Shown here in pieces: positions 60,506 through 64,000 of a stretch of DNA of 64,000 bases. Position numbers and translations under genes: made by a program. The stretch's first letter is position 1. Each line of letters starts with the position of its first letter. Under the pieces are notes generated by a model. It saw nothing but the letters and a program-made list of their open reading frames with translations, searched no databases and was not told the DNA's origin. Origin of the DNA: Hydractinia symbiolongicarpus (Eukaryota; Cnidaria; Hydrozoa; Anthoathecata; Hydractiniidae); assembly GCF_029227915.1 (NCBI RefSeq), contig NC_079886.1, positions 12,979,501 to 13,043,500 on the forward strand, read 5' to 3'.

Positions 60506-61099
60506 AAGCCTACTTGTGCAGGCAAACTAACAAATATATACAAGTGCTGTGGTACAGTTCTTGCCTGGTTGCACTTGATACACACCAAGGCCTTGCCATA
60601 TTAGGTGTTAAGGCAACACAATTTAAAAGATAATAAAAAGCTTATCACTCCCCAACCCACCTCCTCCCGCACCGTGTCACAGCACACACAATAAAACACA
60701 GTGTAACAAATCTATGTACATAGAGTGGCTAAAACCCAGCTCCTCCCCCTCCCCCCCTCTAATTTAACCTGCATTGCACTTGCGAAAACCACATATCAAA
60801 AAACAAAATTGGGTTATTTAAACCGTCTACCTAACCAAATTAAACCAAATAACTATTCTGTTTCATAATGTTTTAAAGCTTTTTTAATTGAAATTTGATG
60901 GCATCGTGGTCAGAAAAGTATACACAAAATGACGAAGTTTAAAATCATTGAACAATTCTTTCTTGACATATATATGGTGAAGTGTTGCTCCAAGAAGATG
61001 AGTTGGTTCTTGTACTATCTGGTAAAAAGTCTCCAATATTTGTGACAACACATTTGAACATGTGTAATCTTAGGCATTGATATTAAAGTCACCCATAAC
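60506..61099. other. Non-coding gap with no recognised feature
   Basis: AT-rich, including a C-rich stretch near 60745-60760. No ORF or repeat structure that I can name. Confidence 0.5.
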
Positions 61100-62868
61100 A
61101 ATTTAAATTGATGATAACTGAACAATATCAAATAACGTTTCATAGAATTCAGACAAACAAGATGTATTTTTTCTGTATAATAACACTAACTTAAACAAAT
61201 TAAGTGAGAAAGAAGGTTTTTTAAATTCTATAATAGAAATCCCAGTGCTTTGGTAAATATTAACTATTTCAACATTAAGATCACGGCAAAATGAGATACT
61301 TTGAAACTTATCATTGGACTTGTTATGTAACATACGAAAATTACCTAAAATATCAGAAATACTATCTGTACTTTGTTCTGGTAAAAGTTGAGTTTTAGTG
61401 AGACACAATATATCAGAGCTTACCAAAAATTAATCATGAAAAATATTTACAGCATGTCTGTTTAGGGACCTTGTATTTAATAATGTTATTGTCAATGCAG
61501 TTTCTAAATTATAATCTTAATGTAATGGTGGGAGTGTTGCTTCTCTTCTCATGCAATCATATTGACATGTTACTTTGGCATCAGCTTTAATAGCAGATGG
61601 TTTGTATTCACCTGGTAAAAATAGTCCATTTAAGGTCAAAGCTGCATACATTTGACCATTGTTGAAACTTTTTTGTTTTGACAACGAAAAACTAATAATT
61701 GCCTGATCAAGACTTGCACTTTATGAACGGTACATGCCTAAGCTAACATCAATGGGAATTGTGTTAGCTTTATAATTGGAGAACTATCTTTATTAGCCCT
61801 AATTATAATATTCGCCTCTGCTTTTTCAAAAGGTACCCATCTTTGTTGCCTTGCTAAAGAATTGTTTTGCATCTTTTTAAGACCAGCTTGAACATTATCA
61901 AATTTTATATAAATATTGTTAACACAACCATTAGCATTAAATGATATATGTTTAATTGTCCCAAGTTGGCCGTTAATTAAACGATCTCTAATGTCAATAT
62001 TAACTGTTAACATTACTCTTGCATTAACCTTGACTTCCAGTTTGCCTGCCAAACCACCCGTTTGACTTTGATTGGAACTATAACATTTCTAGCAACATTT
62101 TTAGGCAAATCATCAATTGCTAGTATTGAATACAAACAGTTTTCATTTAATCTTAACATTTGACAATTATGTTGTTCACATCATGGTTTATTTTCTGCAA
62201 AGAAATTAAGAGCGTGATTAGGATAAGAAGCGAGATTTTAGTAGTTTCTCATCATCTTCTTCAATTGAGGCAGTTTGAATTTTGTTCAAGAGATCAATTA
62301 GTTTGCTCACCCCTTTGGCGCATAACTTCATGTAGTTCAACCACCTTAAAAAGATTCCATAAATGTGCTAAATTTTGCCACAAATCATTATACTCAGAAT
62401 ATATTTTTCGTTGTTGTACTGGAGGCAGTTCATAGAAGACACCTACTGTTATAACAGTTATACCGGCAAATGGAACATCATCAGAACACCCAAATATTTC
62501 ATTTAACCGTAAGTGAATATACAAAAGTAGTAAATTGGAGACCATTGTCAATAATAATGGCTCGCAATTCGCACAGATTATTTCTTAATGCAGAACTCTT
62601 TTTATCATTAAGTCTAGGTAAATTCTTTGCAAATCTACCAACTGGAACTCCAAGAGCAGAATGAATAATAGTTCCATTAATATTAACAGCAGCTACACCT
62701 GTTGGAGCAAGTAATAATACCTTTGGTTTGTCCAAAGTTTTTGAGTTGTATATATACAGTATAAATTTTTTTTAGTTAAAGCATGATGAACAGTTTTTAT
62801 TAAATTGGATTTACCTGTTCCATCACCTCCAGTTAAAAACACATAATGAAGAAATCTCTATAGTTTGA
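61100..62868 (-). pseudogene. Decayed Helentron-type transposon: PIF1 helicase and endonuclease
   Basis: Reading leftward, the order is a Walker A-like GGDGTGKS (about 62810), LLLAPTGVAAVNINGT (62735-62690), GITVITVGVFYELPPVQQR (near 62450), and a helicase C-terminal segment NARVMLTVNIDIRDRLINGQLGTIKH (62030-61950). An endonuclease fragment SSDILCLTKTQL (61420) follows. A PIF1-type helicase with a C-terminal AP-like endonuclease is typical of Helentrons, a branch of Helitron transposons. Many frameshifts and stops are present and no Rep domain is visible. Confidence 0.75.
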
Positions 62869-63858
62869 GTAGCTGACAGATTTTTAACAAATCATGTTTG
62901 CAATGCAAATCACGATAAATCTTCAGGCGCTATGGAAGGTGCCGGAGCCGTGAAGATGTTTGGACGTTCTATCGAAAAAAAAAACAATTTGAGATATACA
63001 TCTTACATTGGGGATGGTGATACTTCCACTTTTAATGAAGTAGTTGACTCACAACCATATGGTGTAGATATTGTTATTGACAAAAAGGAATGTGTAGGAC
63101 ATGTGCAAAAAAGAATGGGGAATAGATTACGGACTTTACGACAACATGAAAAAGTTGCAGTGTTATCAGATGGAGGAAAAATTATGGAAAAAGGAAGACT
63201 AACTGATAAACCAATAAATACGCTCCAAAACTATTATGGAATGGCAATAAGGCAGAATACAGATAACATCTATTCAATAAAGAAATCTGTGTGGGCAGTG
63301 CTATACCACAATTCAAAGATCGATGATCTAAAGAAGCGCCATAAATTTTGTTCCTGAAACCCAACAGCTGGTGTCTGTGGCAGTCAGGCCAGCTAACTGG
63401 TGAATCTAAGTACAAAGTAAAGTTAAGTTTACCTTTGGCTATTAATGAATTGCTAATTCCACTCTTCAGGAATTTAAGTTCTGAAAACTTATTGGCACGA
63501 TGTTTAAATGAACAGACGCAAAATAACCAACGAATCAATCAACAATCTTAATTGGAATAAATGCCCCCAAAATACCTACGTCAGTCGAAAAATTATTGAA
63601 ATGGCAGTTGATTCTGCTGCTATCGAGTGCAATAATGGTGGTACAGGGTTATATGGTGTTTTAAAGAGATGTGGAATTAAGTGTGGAAGGATAATGGATT
63701 TGGCAACAAAACGAAAAGACAGTCTTCGTTTGCGTAACATGAATTTGAAATCATCAAAACGTGGAATTGGACGTAGAAAGAAATTACGAGCAGTTAGAAA
63801 AGGATTTATAGATGCAGAAAAGCATGTAGAAGGTAAAACATATGCACTTTTTTTTTAA
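62869..63858 (+). pseudogene. Mutator-domain transposase fragment, frameshifted
   Basis: CNANHDKSSGAMEGAGAV, SYIGDGDTSTFNEV, ECVGHVQKRMGNRLR and GRLTDKPINTLQNYYGMAIR match the Mutator-like transposase domain common in animal genomes. The frame shifts near 63345 and 63525; the last part (WNKCPQNTYVSRKIIEMAV to RAVRKGFIDAEKHVEG) ends at 63858. The N-terminus is missing where the Helentron remnant begins. Confidence 0.72.
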
Positions 63859-64000
63859 TTTTAATGTTGCATTTGAAGCCAAAATTTATTTTTTCATACA
63901 AAACTAAGAATTTTTTAAATTTTGATTTCTTTAATTTGTAACTTTTTGTGCAATTTTCTTTTTTATCCGCTTTTACTTGTATCAAATTTCATATCTTGAG
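63859..64000. other. End of window, AT-rich, no feature seen
   Basis: T-rich sequence after the transposase stop; possibly its 3' region. Confidence 0.5.

Noticed and set aside
1-64000. tRNA or rRNA genes
   Set aside because: I saw no cloverleaf with conserved tRNA boxes and no rRNA-like conserved blocks, though without a computed search a tRNA could be missed.

Overview
The window is eukaryotic and most likely comes from an invertebrate animal, perhaps a cnidarian; the sequence alone does not fix the species. It is AT-rich, has one spliced animal transcription-factor gene, and is otherwise filled with mobile DNA. The only clear host gene is a two-exon CNC-type bZIP (NF-E2/Nrf-like) transcription factor on the minus strand at 3297-5190.

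Three virus-like Polinton/Maverick-type elements fill about 50 kb. Element A (5640-22016) and element B (23875-39942) are each about 16 kb, lie in opposite orientation, and have terminal inverted repeats and target duplications. Together they form a huge inverted repeat around a 1.86 kb spacer. Element C (about 40.7-60.18 kb) lies in the same orientation as B, is older and decayed, and is cut off at its right end. The shared gene kit is a protein-primed type B DNA polymerase, an A32/FtsK-HerA-like packaging ATPase, a retroviral-type integrase, a double-jelly-roll-type capsid protein of about 430 residues, a likely minor capsid protein, several small membrane proteins, a BRO-family protein, a SAP-like protein and repeat-rich proteins at one end (ankyrin in A and B, DUF4116 in C). 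Element A alone carries a Fic-domain protein. I found no adenovirus-type protease. All three copies are damaged in the polymerase or integrase, so none looks autonomous.

Inside C is a nested stack. A Ty3/Gypsy retrotransposon (41464-51440, 5-bp target duplication) interrupts the DUF4116 gene. An IS3EU-like DNA transposon (43120-48195, 6-bp target duplication) interrupts the Gypsy element and carries both a DDE transposase and a HECT-type ubiquitin ligase-like gene. To the right of C (60178-63858) lie remnants of a Copia-like gag, a Helentron (PIF1-type helicase plus endonuclease) and a Mutator-domain transposase.

Three patterns stand out. First, nearly every Polinton gene has an ATAATAAA-like motif just before its start codon, and gene ends, especially convergent junctions, carry stem-loops whose position is kept across copies while the sequence changes; this resembles large-DNA-virus transcription signals. 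Second, short GC-rich units of 24-27 bp starting TCGCCT and ending GCA have inserted precisely and in frame into several coding regions of element B, like a tiny protein-tolerated mobile repeat. Third, the inverted repeat of B includes the promoter, the start codon and about eight codons, so the genes at both ends begin with the same MSWFKNAI peptide.
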